A program made the translations under genes and the position numbers. Under the pieces are notes generated by a model. It saw only the letters and a list, made by a program, of their open reading frames with translations, had not been told where the DNA came from and did no database searches. A stretch of DNA of 64,000 nt from positions 86,548-150,547 of the forward strand of contig CAKRJP010000005.1 in assembly GCA_934351835.1 (NCBI GenBank), given 5' to 3'. This document shows positions 36,701 to 44,454 of the stretch, piece by piece (the stretch's first letter is position 1; every line of letters starts with the position of its first letter). Source of the stretch: an uncultured Lachnospiraceae bacterium (GTDB lineage: Bacteria > Bacillota > Clostridia > Lachnospirales > Lachnospiraceae).

Positions 36701-37999
36701 GAAATCAATCAAATACGTGCCATCCTTATAAGTCACCGATTGCGGAATCACCTCATGTCTCTTCATTGTCTCCGTTTCAGACGGCACAAAAGAATACCCA
36801 TTCATCGAATTAGAATTTTGCATTATATTCCATGAATCTGCATTATATCCGGCTGTGTTCCAGCCGTATGGGAATGCCGATGCATCCAGATTATCCTGTC
36901 TTGCAACATAATAACCCGTTCCTATCGATCCACTGTTTCCTCCTATATAGGCCGAATCCCCGCCTTTGCATTTCCATGCATTTCTATTCTTCCCACTATT
37001 TGTTATGACTTTTCTAGTCCCATCAGTCATATAATAAGTCAACTGGCATAAAAATCCTGCGGATTTTTCAGAGTAAGCAATTGCTCCTAATACATTTGTC
37101 CCCTCATTTAAATATTCTGTAACATCATAAGTATCATAATATAACTCTGATCCATTCTGCCTTGCAGGTCCTACCCCTATCTCTGTCCCATTAACATACA
37201 TATTATATACATATTGTCTGGAGCTTTCTGTAGAAGTGGCACTGACACTTAAAATTGCTTTTTCCACGCTTTCTTTCTTTTTAAATTCCGTACGGAAAAA
37301 TGTTACTTTCTGACTTCCGTTCCAGCTTCCCTGCGTGCTTGTCCAATCATTTCCAACAGCCGTAGAAAAAGCCTGTGGTTCGGAAAGGGAGCTTTCCTTT
37401 CCCTGCACATCTTTTATCTGCACTTGCCAGTAATACAATTCATTATCACTAAGACTCTTTGACAAATCATACAACTGTGATGAATTCTCAGAACTACTGA
37501 TCCAATCAGAATCATACACGTAATTTCCCTTTTCTATGTCTTTGATCCTTTTAGTGATCACAATACGATAACTGTCCTGTTCTGCCAACTCATTATTTAC
37601 ACTGTCAGCCCATGAAAATGAAACTGCATTCTTTTTTATTCCAAATGGCGTATCCAGCAAATTAATTTTTAACCTAGTCGGTGCATCTTCACCACCTATA
37701 TTTACTGATTTCTTTTCTTTTTCCTGAGTATTTTCTGGCTCTGAATCCTTAGATTTGATCACCTCAGATTCTGATGTCTCAGATCCCGACTCATTTATCT
37801 CCCCCTGATTGTCCGAAGTTTCTTCTTTTGATTCTTCGTTTGTCGCGTCTCCCGGTTCTCCATTTCCGGGAGTTTCTTCAATATATTCATTTTTCTCGTT
37901 TTCTTCTGCCCAAATCGTTATCGGGCTTTCTGCCAGCATCCCCACAGCTAATATTAATGCAATTCCTTTACAGAAATATTTTCTATACTTTTTCAACAT
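33713..37999 (-). CDS. Exported GH78 alpha-L-rhamnosidase with nine ChW repeats
   Basis: 1428 residues. Signal peptide about 1-31, then a Glu/Ser/Thr-rich linker to about 105. A fibronectin-like domain (about 110-215) is followed by a galactose-binding-like N domain and the GH78 region. That region shows DSQNRERGAYEGDALITTLN and WPAEYSMYNI at the start of the six-hairpin catalytic domain (about 540-880), SHPWGTAPG-like NHPWGTAPGVAL, and a C-terminal beta-sandwich. From about 985 come nine repeats of the pattern HVQSYGWxxWxxxGxxxGTxGxxKRLEAI, the ChW repeat of clostridial surface proteins; the first three are divergent. The usual role is release of terminal L-rhamnose. The neighbouring rmlABDC genes raise the chance that it trims the cell's own rhamnose polymer instead of diet glycans. 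Confidence 0.9.
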   Translation of the reverse strand: MLKKYRKYFCKGIALILAVGMLAESPITIWAEENEKNEYIEETPGNGEPGDATNEESKEETSDNQGEINESGSETSESEVIKSKDSEPENTQEKEKKSVNIGGEDAPTRLKINLLDTPFGIKKNAVSFSWADSVNNELAEQDSYRIVITKRIKDIEKGNYVYDSDWISSSENSSQLYDLSKSLSDNELYYWQVQIKDVQGKESSLSEPQAFSTAVGNDWTSTQGSWNGSQKVTFFRTEFKKKESVEKAILSVSATSTESSRQYVYNMYVNGTEIGVGPARQNGSELYYDTYDVTEYLNEGTNVLGAIAYSEKSAGFLCQLTYYMTDGTRKVITNSGKNRNAWKCKGGDSAYIGGNSGSIGTGYYVARQDNLDASAFPYGWNTAGYNADSWNIMQNSNSMNGYSFVPSETETMKRHEVIPQSVTYKDGTYLIDFGKEIIGSLQLNINSSAAKITLEYGEELDESGNAKYVLNTRNKYQESWNLKNGEQKLSGIGMKTFRYVTVRNYPMTLSVENVTGLALYQEFDEDASSFASSNNVLNDVYNLSRHTSKVNGQVLYVDSQNRERGAYEGDALITTLNNYTYGHTPASSKYTAEWLLDNTTWPAEYSMYNIILIYQNYLETGDLRTLDQSYKKLKNKTLEQYYDSSAGLMKKVEDTASRQKIIVDWPASNRDGYNMTDSYYNTVFNAACVGGYESMAKIAEALGYEGDVSYYQTLSDTIKQQMINKMYDPSTGEFKDGLKENGEKVNHSAQHATAYALAFGIYDSQEMADAMAGSIEADEEVKMSIFGTYFLLQGLYRSNHGSLARKVMSNSESILGVQSWGYVMYGMQATASPEAWNSQLKSNMSLNHPWGTAPGVALMRGMFGINPTTPGYDTFDIRLQPGGVSEGSIKVPTIKGNISVSYVLGTNGTITVNAEVPANTKATLYIPAAQGQSELTVDGALTEGINDGEYLSCELKSGIHQASASSKEIIDNTEFLKTDVVYRAYNTKGWSEQVTNGIKIGTEADGKIQAVNMEMRNQDISGTIEYSAYMQGSGWQDWSSAGNDSGMPGANKRMEAVKVRLTEELAQKYDVYYRVYVDGDGWLDWASNGDPAGSSGRSKAIYGIQIKLLKKDDDAPGDMANAYLADDKGLLYQTHVQSYGWQKEVSSGAISGTIGKAKRLEAIKLRVENAEVEGGITYSTHVQSYGWQDWKKDGQLSGTSGKAKRLEAIKIKLTGELAEKYDVYYRVHAQAFGWMGWAKNGEPAGTEGYARRLEAIQVILVKKGSKAPGTTENAFENAEVSYRTHVQSYGWKSYVYDGELSGTSGQAKRLEAIQIKNMVSGISGHIQYQTHVQSYGWQGWKKDGQLSGTSGKAKRLEAIKIKLTGELAEKYDVYYRVHVQSYGWLDWAKNGEPAGTEGLAKRLEAIEIQYVKKGMPAPGRTTVAFKEK
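33901..34399. repeat. 450-bp internal duplication in the rhamnosidase ChW region
   Basis: A 49-base stretch starting ACTCTCCTGTCAATTTAATT occurs identically at 33901-33949 and 34351-34399, inside longer near-identical flanks. The 450-bp spacing equals 150 residues, so a block of repeats was copied recently. Confidence 0.85.
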
Positions 38000-38015
38000 A
38001 CATGCACCTCTACAC

Positions 38016-38034
38016 TATACTATTTTTTAGTATA
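38016..38034. promoter_or_regulatory. Dyad upstream of the rhamnosidase gene
   Basis: TATACTA, five bases, TAGTATA lies 17-35 bases before the ATG. Each arm resembles a -10 element on one strand, so it could be promoter plus operator. No -35 was convincing. Confidence 0.4.
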
Positions 38035-38061
38035 CCATACTTTTCATGTCTTTCAGAATAA

Positions 38062-38102
38062 AAAAAGAGTAAATGATCATTCCATTCTCATCTACTCTTT
38101 TT
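38062..38102 (-). terminator. Terminator of the GH25 gene
   Basis: AAAAAGAGTA (38062-38071) pairs with TACTCTTTTT (38093-38102), with an inner AATGA/TCAT pairing; on the minus strand a T7 run follows. It separates the GH25 and GH78 genes. Confidence 0.85.
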
Positions 38103-38117
38103 ATAGTGCATATTATA

Positions 38118-40106
38118 TTATTTTTCCACTGAGTGTTTCGCTGTACTTCCAGGTGCCGCTCCTCCTTTTGGCACCAGAACAATCTGAACTGCCTCCATTC
38201 GTTTCGCATAACCTACTGTTCCTGCTGTTTCTCCGTTTTTCGCCCAGCCAAGCCATCCGTAAGTTTGCGAATGTGCACGATAATACACATCATATTTTGT
38301 TGCCATATCCCCGGTCAGTTCAATCTGAATAGCTTCCATCCGCTTTGCTTTTCCTGTGATTCCGGCCTCTTCTCCATCTTTCACCCAAGGGAACCAACCA
38401 TAACTCTGTTGATGTACGCGATATCTTATGCTACCTGAATATTCAGGATTAGTTAAGGAAATTTTAATTGCTTCTGCCCTTTTTGCTTTTCCTGTATACC
38501 CTGCCGTAGCACCATCTTTTACTTTAGATAACCATCCATACGTCTGCTGATGTACACGATAGTTTATATTCTCGCCTTTTTTAAATGAATTACCGGTGCT
38601 TCCCGGGGCTGCTGTCCCCTTTGGTACGACAGCTACCTGAATTGCTTCTAATCGTTTCGAATAGCCGGTACTTCCTGCAGGGTCTCCATTTTTAGTCCAG
38701 CCCATCCAACCGTATGTCTGTGCATGTACACGATAGTATACATCATACTTCGATGCATTTGTTCCTGTCAGTTTCATTTCTATCGCTTGTATAGCTTTAC
38801 CCTGTCCTGTAGTTCCCGCTGTCTGGCCGGTACTTACCCAGTTTTGCCAACCCACGCTCTCTGCATGCGCACGATACTGTATTCCCAGTCCATAACTGCT
38901 TGGAACATCTACTTTAAATGCCTCTATACGTTTGCTCAATCCGGTAATTCCGCTCTGTACACCATTCGGCATCGCATCTATCCATCCGTAGCTCTGCAAA
39001 TGCGATGTTACCGAAATAATATTTGAATCGCTAACCGACACCTTTTGCATATCTTCAAGTTTAATTTCCGGGAGATATGACGGAGTATTTCCATTCATCC
39101 AGAAGTTCAGGTCTACATTTCCTGAGATACCATCCACTTTTCCTACCGATGTACACTGCCAGATATCATAACTTTTCTGATAATCACAAGTGATATTATA
39201 CTGTGCTACCCATTTTGACCAGTTCGTGTTATTAAATACGGAACTTGTCAAATAATTTGTCCACCAATTTAAGTTTGCATACACTCCCGGTTTATATCCA
39301 CCTGCCGAGATTTTATCACAAAAAATCTTCGCAATATTTCCCAATGTTGTATTTCCGGCTTTTATTGTACTATCATCTTCCATATCTATATAAACCGGAT
39401 ATGTTGGTTTATGTCCCTTTAACAAACGCAATACATGATTTGCCTCGCTTGTTGCCATCTTTGTATTATACGCATAAGAATATAAATAAACTCCATAAGG
39501 GATTCCAAGTCTTTCACATTCAGATACATTATATTCCCATTTCGTATCATCCTGCGATTTTGAATCATCTCCATATCCACATCGAATGATTACAAAATCA
39601 ATATCTGAATTCTTCACTTTATTCCAGTCAATCTTCCCTTGTGCATAACTGACATCCATTCCTTTTTTCGTTGCTCCAACAATCGGTGTTCCCTGACTGT
39701 TTACATAAGAGCCGTTCACCTTTTTCCATGCATTCGGATTTTTTGCTCTTGCTCTGCTATAATCAGATATATCTTCATCATAAACAGTCACATTCTCACC
39801 ATTTTCATAACGCCAGCTATTCGCATTATCAGTCTTCTGTGGATCTTCATCCTCAACTTCAGCTTCTTCCTGTACGTCTTCCTCTGTACCTGCTGCTTCA
39901 GACACTTCATCATTTACGGTTTCATCCGGGGTCGGTATTTCTTCCCCTGTCGCAGACTGCTCTTCATCAACAGCATTAGTTTCTCCGTCAGTTATATCGG
40001 TAGTCTGCAAATCTTGTCTATCCTCTGCACGGCTCGTAAATGAACCTCCCAACAAACTTGATATCGTTAATGTGCAAGCCAGTAACACCGCAATTTTCCT
40101 TTTCAT
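38118..40106 (-). CDS. Exported GH25 muramidase (lysozyme) with six ChW repeats
   Basis: 662 residues. Signal peptide about 1-27, acidic linker to about 115, then the GH25 domain (about 145-340): KKGMDVSYAQGKIDW, FVIIRCGYGDD, YSYAYNTKMATSEA, PVYIDMEDDS (catalytic acidic residues), KPGVYANLNWW, DIWQCTSVGKVDGI. Six ChW repeats (about 365-650) follow, with HLQSYGWIDA to HSQTYGWLGW. It cleaves the MurNAc-GlcNAc bond of peptidoglycan, outside the membrane. AGAGGAG precedes the ATG. It lies 32 bases after the NlpC/P60 gene and is likely co-transcribed. Confidence 0.95.
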   Translation of the reverse strand: MKRKIAVLLACTLTISSLLGGSFTSRAEDRQDLQTTDITDGETNAVDEEQSATGEEIPTPDETVNDEVSEAAGTEEDVQEEAEVEDEDPQKTDNANSWRYENGENVTVYDEDISDYSRARAKNPNAWKKVNGSYVNSQGTPIVGATKKGMDVSYAQGKIDWNKVKNSDIDFVIIRCGYGDDSKSQDDTKWEYNVSECERLGIPYGVYLYSYAYNTKMATSEANHVLRLLKGHKPTYPVYIDMEDDSTIKAGNTTLGNIAKIFCDKISAGGYKPGVYANLNWWTNYLTSSVFNNTNWSKWVAQYNITCDYQKSYDIWQCTSVGKVDGISGNVDLNFWMNGNTPSYLPEIKLEDMQKVSVSDSNIISVTSHLQSYGWIDAMPNGVQSGITGLSKRIEAFKVDVPSSYGLGIQYRAHAESVGWQNWVSTGQTAGTTGQGKAIQAIEMKLTGTNASKYDVYYRVHAQTYGWMGWTKNGDPAGSTGYSKRLEAIQVAVVPKGTAAPGSTGNSFKKGENINYRVHQQTYGWLSKVKDGATAGYTGKAKRAEAIKISLTNPEYSGSIRYRVHQQSYGWFPWVKDGEEAGITGKAKRMEAIQIELTGDMATKYDVYYRAHSQTYGWLGWAKNGETAGTVGYAKRMEAVQIVLVPKGGAAPGSTAKHSVEK

Positions 40107-40138
40107 TCTATACTCCTCTTTTATCTTTCACATATTTC

Positions 40139-41776
40139 CTACAAAACTCGTCTAACAGCCACTAATTTCAAAGTATTATCCCATGTTTCATACAATTTAA
40201 CGTTCTGAATCATCGTTCCATATCCAGGGCTTACCGCATGAATCATTTCTCCATTGCCTATATAAAGTCCTGTATGTGATATACCATCTGTTCCCGCAAA
40301 GCAGAGGATATCTCCCACTTGCCATGCTGACGGATCGCTGATATTTATCGGAATACCATCTTTCGCCTGATCATAAGTCACTCTGCTGACTGATACTCCA
40401 AATATATTTTTACACATCCACTGTACGCATCCTGAACAATCCCATCCTTCCGGGGTTGAACCGCCCCATACATAAGGTGTATTTATATAGGTTCTGATCT
40501 TCTGAACTTTCTCCGCCAGAGTCAGATCAGTATTTCCATTATCAACAGTACTTCCTTTTTTAACAAAAGCATTTCCACTGGTATCCGGTGCTTCTCCACC
40601 GTTTTCCACTAACTGAATCTGAATGGCTTCCAACCGTTTTGCATATCCTTCTGTTCCGGCCGGTTCTCCGTTGCTTGCCCATCCCAGCCATCCATAGCTC
40701 TGTGAATGGACTCTGTAATAAATATCATACTTATCTGCCAGTTCTCCTGAAAGATTTATTTTTACAGCTTCCAGGCGTTTTGACTCGCCTGTTGTTCCGC
40801 AATAAGTTCCTTGTGAAACCTCATTACTCCATCCATAGGTCTGTACATGTGCCGAATAAACAATATCACCGCCAAGATTTCCCGAAGATGGCTGTATCAG
40901 ATTTATCTTAATTCCCTCAATACGCTTTGCCTGTCCTACAGTTCCAAGAACAGCACCATTTTTCACTTCAGATACATCCCCATAGGTCTGTACATGTCCG
41001 GAATATGTAATGCTTGCTTTTGTATTTACAGATGGTATGTCACCATTTCCCGGATCTACAGGCTGTTCGATCGCATCTTCCAGGGATATGATAATCGCTT
41101 CCATTCTTTTTGCTTTTCCTTCGGTTCCTGCAACCTCGTCGCTGCCTACTGCATCCATCCAGCCATAACTCTGTACATGTGTCTTATATTTTACTTTGCA
41201 TTGAGTTCCATCGCTACCTTTTAAATGGATTTGAATAGCTTCCAGACGCTTTGCTTTTCCTATGGTTCCTGCAGTCTCACCGTCAGATACCCAGTCCAGC
41301 CATCCATAGCTTTGTGCATGTACTCGATATTCTACATGCACCTTGTCTGTCGGATTACCATCTTTATCTACAACTTGAATCTGAATGGCTTCCATTCTTT
41401 TTGCTTTTCCTACGATTCCTGCAATCTCATCTCCATATACCCAATCAAGCCAGCCATAAGTTTGTACATGTACCCGGTAACGGATTTTATAGGAAGATGA
41501 AAGATCTGTCAAAGATACATCCTCATCATTGTTTTGAGAATCATCTTCTTTATTAATGTCCTCTGTGGTGCTATCTTCTGAAAGTTCTTCCGAACTTTGT
41601 TCCTCCTGTAACTGTTCGTCCTCAGCCCCATCCGGCATTGTGCCTTCGGTTACACTATAATTATCTACAATATCTGTTGCGTTCAGACTTTTTTCATTTG
41701 CATACGTAGACTGTCCGCTCAATATAAACACAACAAGTCCCATCGCCAGGAACTTTGGACATTTTCTCAATTTCAT
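40139..41776 (-). CDS. Exported NlpC/P60 peptidase with six ChW repeats
   Basis: 545 residues. Signal peptide about 1-26, an acidic Glu/Asp/Ser linker to about 95, six ChW repeats (about 97-400), and a C-terminal NlpC/P60 domain with the catalytic cysteine in EGWDCSGCVQW (about Cys453) and histidine in ISHTGLYIGNG (about His505). It should cut peptidoglycan stem peptides. The fourth repeat reads HVQTYGDVSEV, losing the conserved tryptophan. The order of domains (repeats first, enzyme last) is the reverse of the two neighbours. Confidence 0.94.
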   Translation of the reverse strand: MKLRKCPKFLAMGLVVFILSGQSTYANEKSLNATDIVDNYSVTEGTMPDGAEDEQLQEEQSSEELSEDSTTEDINKEDDSQNNDEDVSLTDLSSSYKIRYRVHVQTYGWLDWVYGDEIAGIVGKAKRMEAIQIQVVDKDGNPTDKVHVEYRVHAQSYGWLDWVSDGETAGTIGKAKRLEAIQIHLKGSDGTQCKVKYKTHVQSYGWMDAVGSDEVAGTEGKAKRMEAIIISLEDAIEQPVDPGNGDIPSVNTKASITYSGHVQTYGDVSEVKNGAVLGTVGQAKRIEGIKINLIQPSSGNLGGDIVYSAHVQTYGWSNEVSQGTYCGTTGESKRLEAVKINLSGELADKYDIYYRVHSQSYGWLGWASNGEPAGTEGYAKRLEAIQIQLVENGGEAPDTSGNAFVKKGSTVDNGNTDLTLAEKVQKIRTYINTPYVWGGSTPEGWDCSGCVQWMCKNIFGVSVSRVTYDQAKDGIPINISDPSAWQVGDILCFAGTDGISHTGLYIGNGEMIHAVSPGYGTMIQNVKLYETWDNTLKLVAVRRVL

Positions 41777-41832
41777 AATTTTCTCCTTTATTTTAACTTT
41801 TTGTTACATTTCAATTACATCCAATCCTTTTT

Positions 41833-41862
41833 ATTGTAATACATTTCACATGCATGTGTCAA
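41833..41862 (-). promoter_or_regulatory. Promoter of the NlpC/P60-GH25 genes with palindrome in the spacer
   Basis: On the minus strand TTGACA (41862-41857), 18 bases, TACAAT (41838-41833). The perfect 12-bp palindrome CACATGCATGTG (41847-41858) fills the -35 side of the spacer and could be an operator. No c-di-AMP (ydaO) riboswitch was seen in the short leader. Confidence 0.65.
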
Positions 41863-41871
41863 ATTTTCCAC

Positions 41872-41901
41872 ATGTATTAACAAAAAATGTATTAACAAAA
41901 A
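41872..41901. repeat. 15-bp tandem repeat beside the ptsH terminator
   Basis: ATGTATTAACAAAAA occurs twice head-to-tail (41872-41886 and 41887-41901), running into the left arm of the ptsH terminator. Confidence 0.85.
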
Positions 41902-41952
41902 AAGTTGTCAACACTGTTCATGATATACTATCCCCAGTGCCAACAACTTTTT
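41899..41952 (-). terminator. Terminator of the mreB-...-ptsH operon
   Basis: AAAAAGTTGT (41899-41908) and ACAACTTTTT (41943-41952) pair, with an inner CACTG/CAGTG stem. On the minus strand TTTTTTT follows the hairpin. Confidence 0.85.
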
Positions 41953-41965
41953 ACTTCTCTTTGGA

Positions 41966-42232
41966 TTATTCTCCAAGACCATCTTCTATTACTTTAACCA
42001 TAGCCGCTAATGCTTCTTCCTCATCTTCGCCTTCGCAGACAAGCTCTATCTCATCGCCTCTCTTAATGCATGCTCCCAGTACATTCAGAACACTTTTTGC
42101 ATTTGCATTTGCATCGTCACCATAATTAAATGTAATTCTACTTTTATATCTGCTTGCCATATTGCAAAAAATTCCAGCTGGTCTTAAATGTAATCCTGTC
42201 GGATTCATTATTGCAATTTTTCTTTTTACCAT
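41966..42232 (-). CDS. ptsH: Phosphocarrier protein HPr
   Basis: Small PTS carrier (88 residues). PTGLHLRPAG places the phosphate-accepting His15, and ANAKSVLNVLG places the regulatory serine (Ser47 here) used by HPr kinase. The frame opens at 42265, but CAGGAGAGAATT before the ATG at 42232 marks the start MVKRKIAIMN. Its position at the end of the cdaA-cdaR operon, away from ptsI, is unusual. CcpA-linked carbon control is expected through the serine. Confidence 0.95.
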   Translation of the reverse strand: MVKRKIAIMNPTGLHLRPAGIFCNMASRYKSRITFNYGDDANANAKSVLNVLGACIKRGDEIELVCEGEDEEEALAAMVKVIEDGLGE

Positions 42233-42277
42233 AATTCTCTCCTGCCTTCTAGTGCTAATTCTCATAAGTCTGAATGC

Positions 42278-43564
42278 TTATGAGCCATCTTCACTATTAT
42301 TCTTATCCGTCGTATCAGTTGAATGCTTTTCAAGCACTACTTCCACCTTCAGATCATTTACTAATGTACATCCATCCGGAAGATTTACCTGTACAGGTAC
42401 ATAATAAGTTCCCGGTTCTGTGTAATTCTTCAGGTCAATGCTTACTTTTTTGGCAATTGTAAATTGTCTTAAAACATCCGCTGCGCCTCTGATTTGTATT
42501 GCCAGATCCACTGTTGTTCCATAACTAATATCTAATCCTTCAGCCAGATTATTAACCGTTATAGAAGCAGTTGAAACTTCATACGTCTGGGTCCCCGGCT
42601 GTCCTACATTGATCGTCACCACCACATTTCCAGCATTTTCATCTGCCAATGTAATATTCGGAGGAAGATATGGAGTTACATCTACAGTTTCTTCCATCCG
42701 CTCAGTAAGACCGGATACCTCCAACTCTTCTGCTGGAATATCAATTTCTTCTATTTCTGCCAAATCTTCTTTGCTGCCAGCCACATCTATTTGCTGTGGT
42801 TCTACCGATATATCATCAATAGTGTATCCTGACTCTGCACTGATCAGTGAAGTATCTATTTTTACCGGAACGCTTTTTATCTGATATAATTTCACATCAA
42901 CATTAACGCCTTCTTTTCCAAGGTTATTTTCCAACAATGTCTGATCGATTACATTATCATTTGCGTCATATAATACTAATTTTGCTTCCACTTTAGAATC
43001 TTCTGACAGACCAGACACATTTGCCTCTGCTACAACCTTACTGATCTCGTTAATCACAGTCTTCGGTCCACGGATTGTTACCTTCTCAGGATCAGCTGTT
43101 AAGTTTCCTACAACATATCCGCCTCGCGGAGTTCCCGTTGTCATCGGAGTAATCGGGAAACTATTTTTTGCTTCATCATCAATCTTCACCTGAAGATTTC
43201 TCGGATTTGAATATGCGCTTTCATATCTGCCCGAATATCCTGAAATACTTACTTCTATAGGAATCTGAGTTCCCATCGTCAATTCTTTCATATCCGCTGT
43301 GGCAGAAATATCATCTGATTTGATCTTGCTCAGAATTGATCTTTTTGCTGATACTACTACATTTACAGTCTGTGTATCATCAACAATCTGATATGTCCTG
43401 TTATTATCCGTAACAACATCTTCGTTAATCACTGAAACCGGTATTCCTGTATATGTTTTATCTGTAATAGGATCATCTATATTCACAACGATCAGCCACA
43501 TAAACGCTGCTATCAGGAAGGCCAGTATCTTAAGACTAAGATTATTTGTCAGTCTTTTTTTCAT
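42278..43564 (-). CDS. cdaR: CdaR, YbbR-domain regulator of diadenylate cyclase
   Basis: 428 residues. A short cytoplasmic start (MKKRLTNNLSLK), one membrane span (ILAFLIAAFMWLIVVNI), then four YbbR repeats (about 45-415) outside the cell, recognisable by GIPVSVIN, PKTVINEI, VNV-rich strands and the final YYVPVQVNLPDGC. In Bacilli CdaR binds CdaA at the membrane and modulates c-di-AMP synthesis. Its start overlaps the cdaA end by 23 bases, so translation is probably coupled. Confidence 0.94.
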   Translation of the reverse strand: MKKRLTNNLSLKILAFLIAAFMWLIVVNIDDPITDKTYTGIPVSVINEDVVTDNNRTYQIVDDTQTVNVVVSAKRSILSKIKSDDISATADMKELTMGTQIPIEVSISGYSGRYESAYSNPRNLQVKIDDEAKNSFPITPMTTGTPRGGYVVGNLTADPEKVTIRGPKTVINEISKVVAEANVSGLSEDSKVEAKLVLYDANDNVIDQTLLENNLGKEGVNVDVKLYQIKSVPVKIDTSLISAESGYTIDDISVEPQQIDVAGSKEDLAEIEEIDIPAEELEVSGLTERMEETVDVTPYLPPNITLADENAGNVVVTINVGQPGTQTYEVSTASITVNNLAEGLDISYGTTVDLAIQIRGAADVLRQFTIAKKVSIDLKNYTEPGTYYVPVQVNLPDGCTLVNDLKVEVVLEKHSTDTTDKNNSEDGS

Positions 43565-44429
43565 GTTTCCGCCATCCTTTCATCATCTCTATTACTGGAT
43601 GCATATCCACTTTTCTATCCTGGATATCTATCAATTGTCCTCTTAATTCCTTTTCTCCAATATTTCGATATAACCTTCCACCTTTTGCTACTGAAACAGC
43701 TCCGGTTTCTTCTGACACAACAATGATCAATGCATCGCTCACTTCACTCATTCCTACAGCTGCCCGGTGTCTGGTTCCCAAATCTTTACTGAGCTCCATA
43801 TTATCAGACAGCGGAAGATAACACGTTGCCGATACAATTCGATCACCTCGTATAATAATTGCTCCATCATGCAATGGAGTATTATGTTCAAATATATTAA
43901 TCAGTACTTGTCTTGAAACCAGACAGTCCATTTGAATTCCTGTACTTTCATACTCGTTCAGTCGAATCGCCTGTTCTACTACAATCAAAGCGCCGGTTTT
44001 TACACTTCCCATAACAAATGCTGCATTAATCAATGCTTCTCTTGTATCTTCACTAAATCTCACACGTTCTCTTCCGGTTTCAAAACTAGGCACAACCGAA
44101 GTTAAGAACTGCCGTTCTCCCAATTTTTCCAATGCTCTCCGAAGCTCCGGCTGAAATACCACAATAAGAGCAGTCGCCAATACTGTTACCGAATTACGTG
44201 CAATATACAATATTGTATGCATCTGGAAAATTGCGGCTAACATAATGAATACAATCAGCACGATAATGCCTCTCAATAGCATCCACGCTTTCGTATTTTT
44301 TATCCATACCATTAATTGGTAGATCAGGAATGTCAGAATCAGTACTTCCACAATGTCTGTAATGGTTATTTCCGGGAAATACAAACCAGACGCATATTTT
44401 TCTATAAATCTGCTAATCTGTTGTTCCAT
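43542..44429 (-). CDS. cdaA: Membrane diadenylate cyclase CdaA
   Basis: Makes c-di-AMP from two ATP. 295 residues: three N-terminal membrane spans (about 20-100, including VLILTFLIYQLMVW and IIVLIVFIMLAAIF), then the DAC domain with HDGAIIIRGDRIVSATCYLPLS (DGA motif, about residue 190) and GTRHRAAVGMSE (RHR motif, about 220). AAAGGAGATGA precedes the ATG. In Firmicutes c-di-AMP controls potassium and osmolyte uptake and wall strength, fitting neighbours mreB and the wall hydrolases. Confidence 0.97.
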   Translation of the reverse strand: MEQQISRFIEKYASGLYFPEITITDIVEVLILTFLIYQLMVWIKNTKAWMLLRGIIVLIVFIMLAAIFQMHTILYIARNSVTVLATALIVVFQPELRRALEKLGERQFLTSVVPSFETGRERVRFSEDTREALINAAFVMGSVKTGALIVVEQAIRLNEYESTGIQMDCLVSRQVLINIFEHNTPLHDGAIIIRGDRIVSATCYLPLSDNMELSKDLGTRHRAAVGMSEVSDALIIVVSEETGAVSVAKGGRLYRNIGEKELRGQLIDIQDRKVDMHPVIEMMKGWRKHEKKTDK

Positions 44430-44454
44430 TCTGTCATCTCCTTTTATTTTTTAG

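Noticed and set aside
33800..41500. Regularly spaced DNA repeats resembling a CRISPR array or satellite
   Set aside because: All fall in frame inside three coding regions and encode ChW protein repeats of variable sequence; there are no short identical repeats with unique spacers.
41833..41838. BlaI-like TACA...TGTA arms near the NlpC/P60 promoter
   Set aside because: ATTACA and TGTAAT are present but about 15 bases apart, not two, so they do not match the operator.
41777..41966. Possible c-di-AMP (ydaO-type) riboswitch before the NlpC/P60 gene
   Set aside because: The leader after the promoter is only about 50 bases, too short for that riboswitch, and the conserved motifs are absent.
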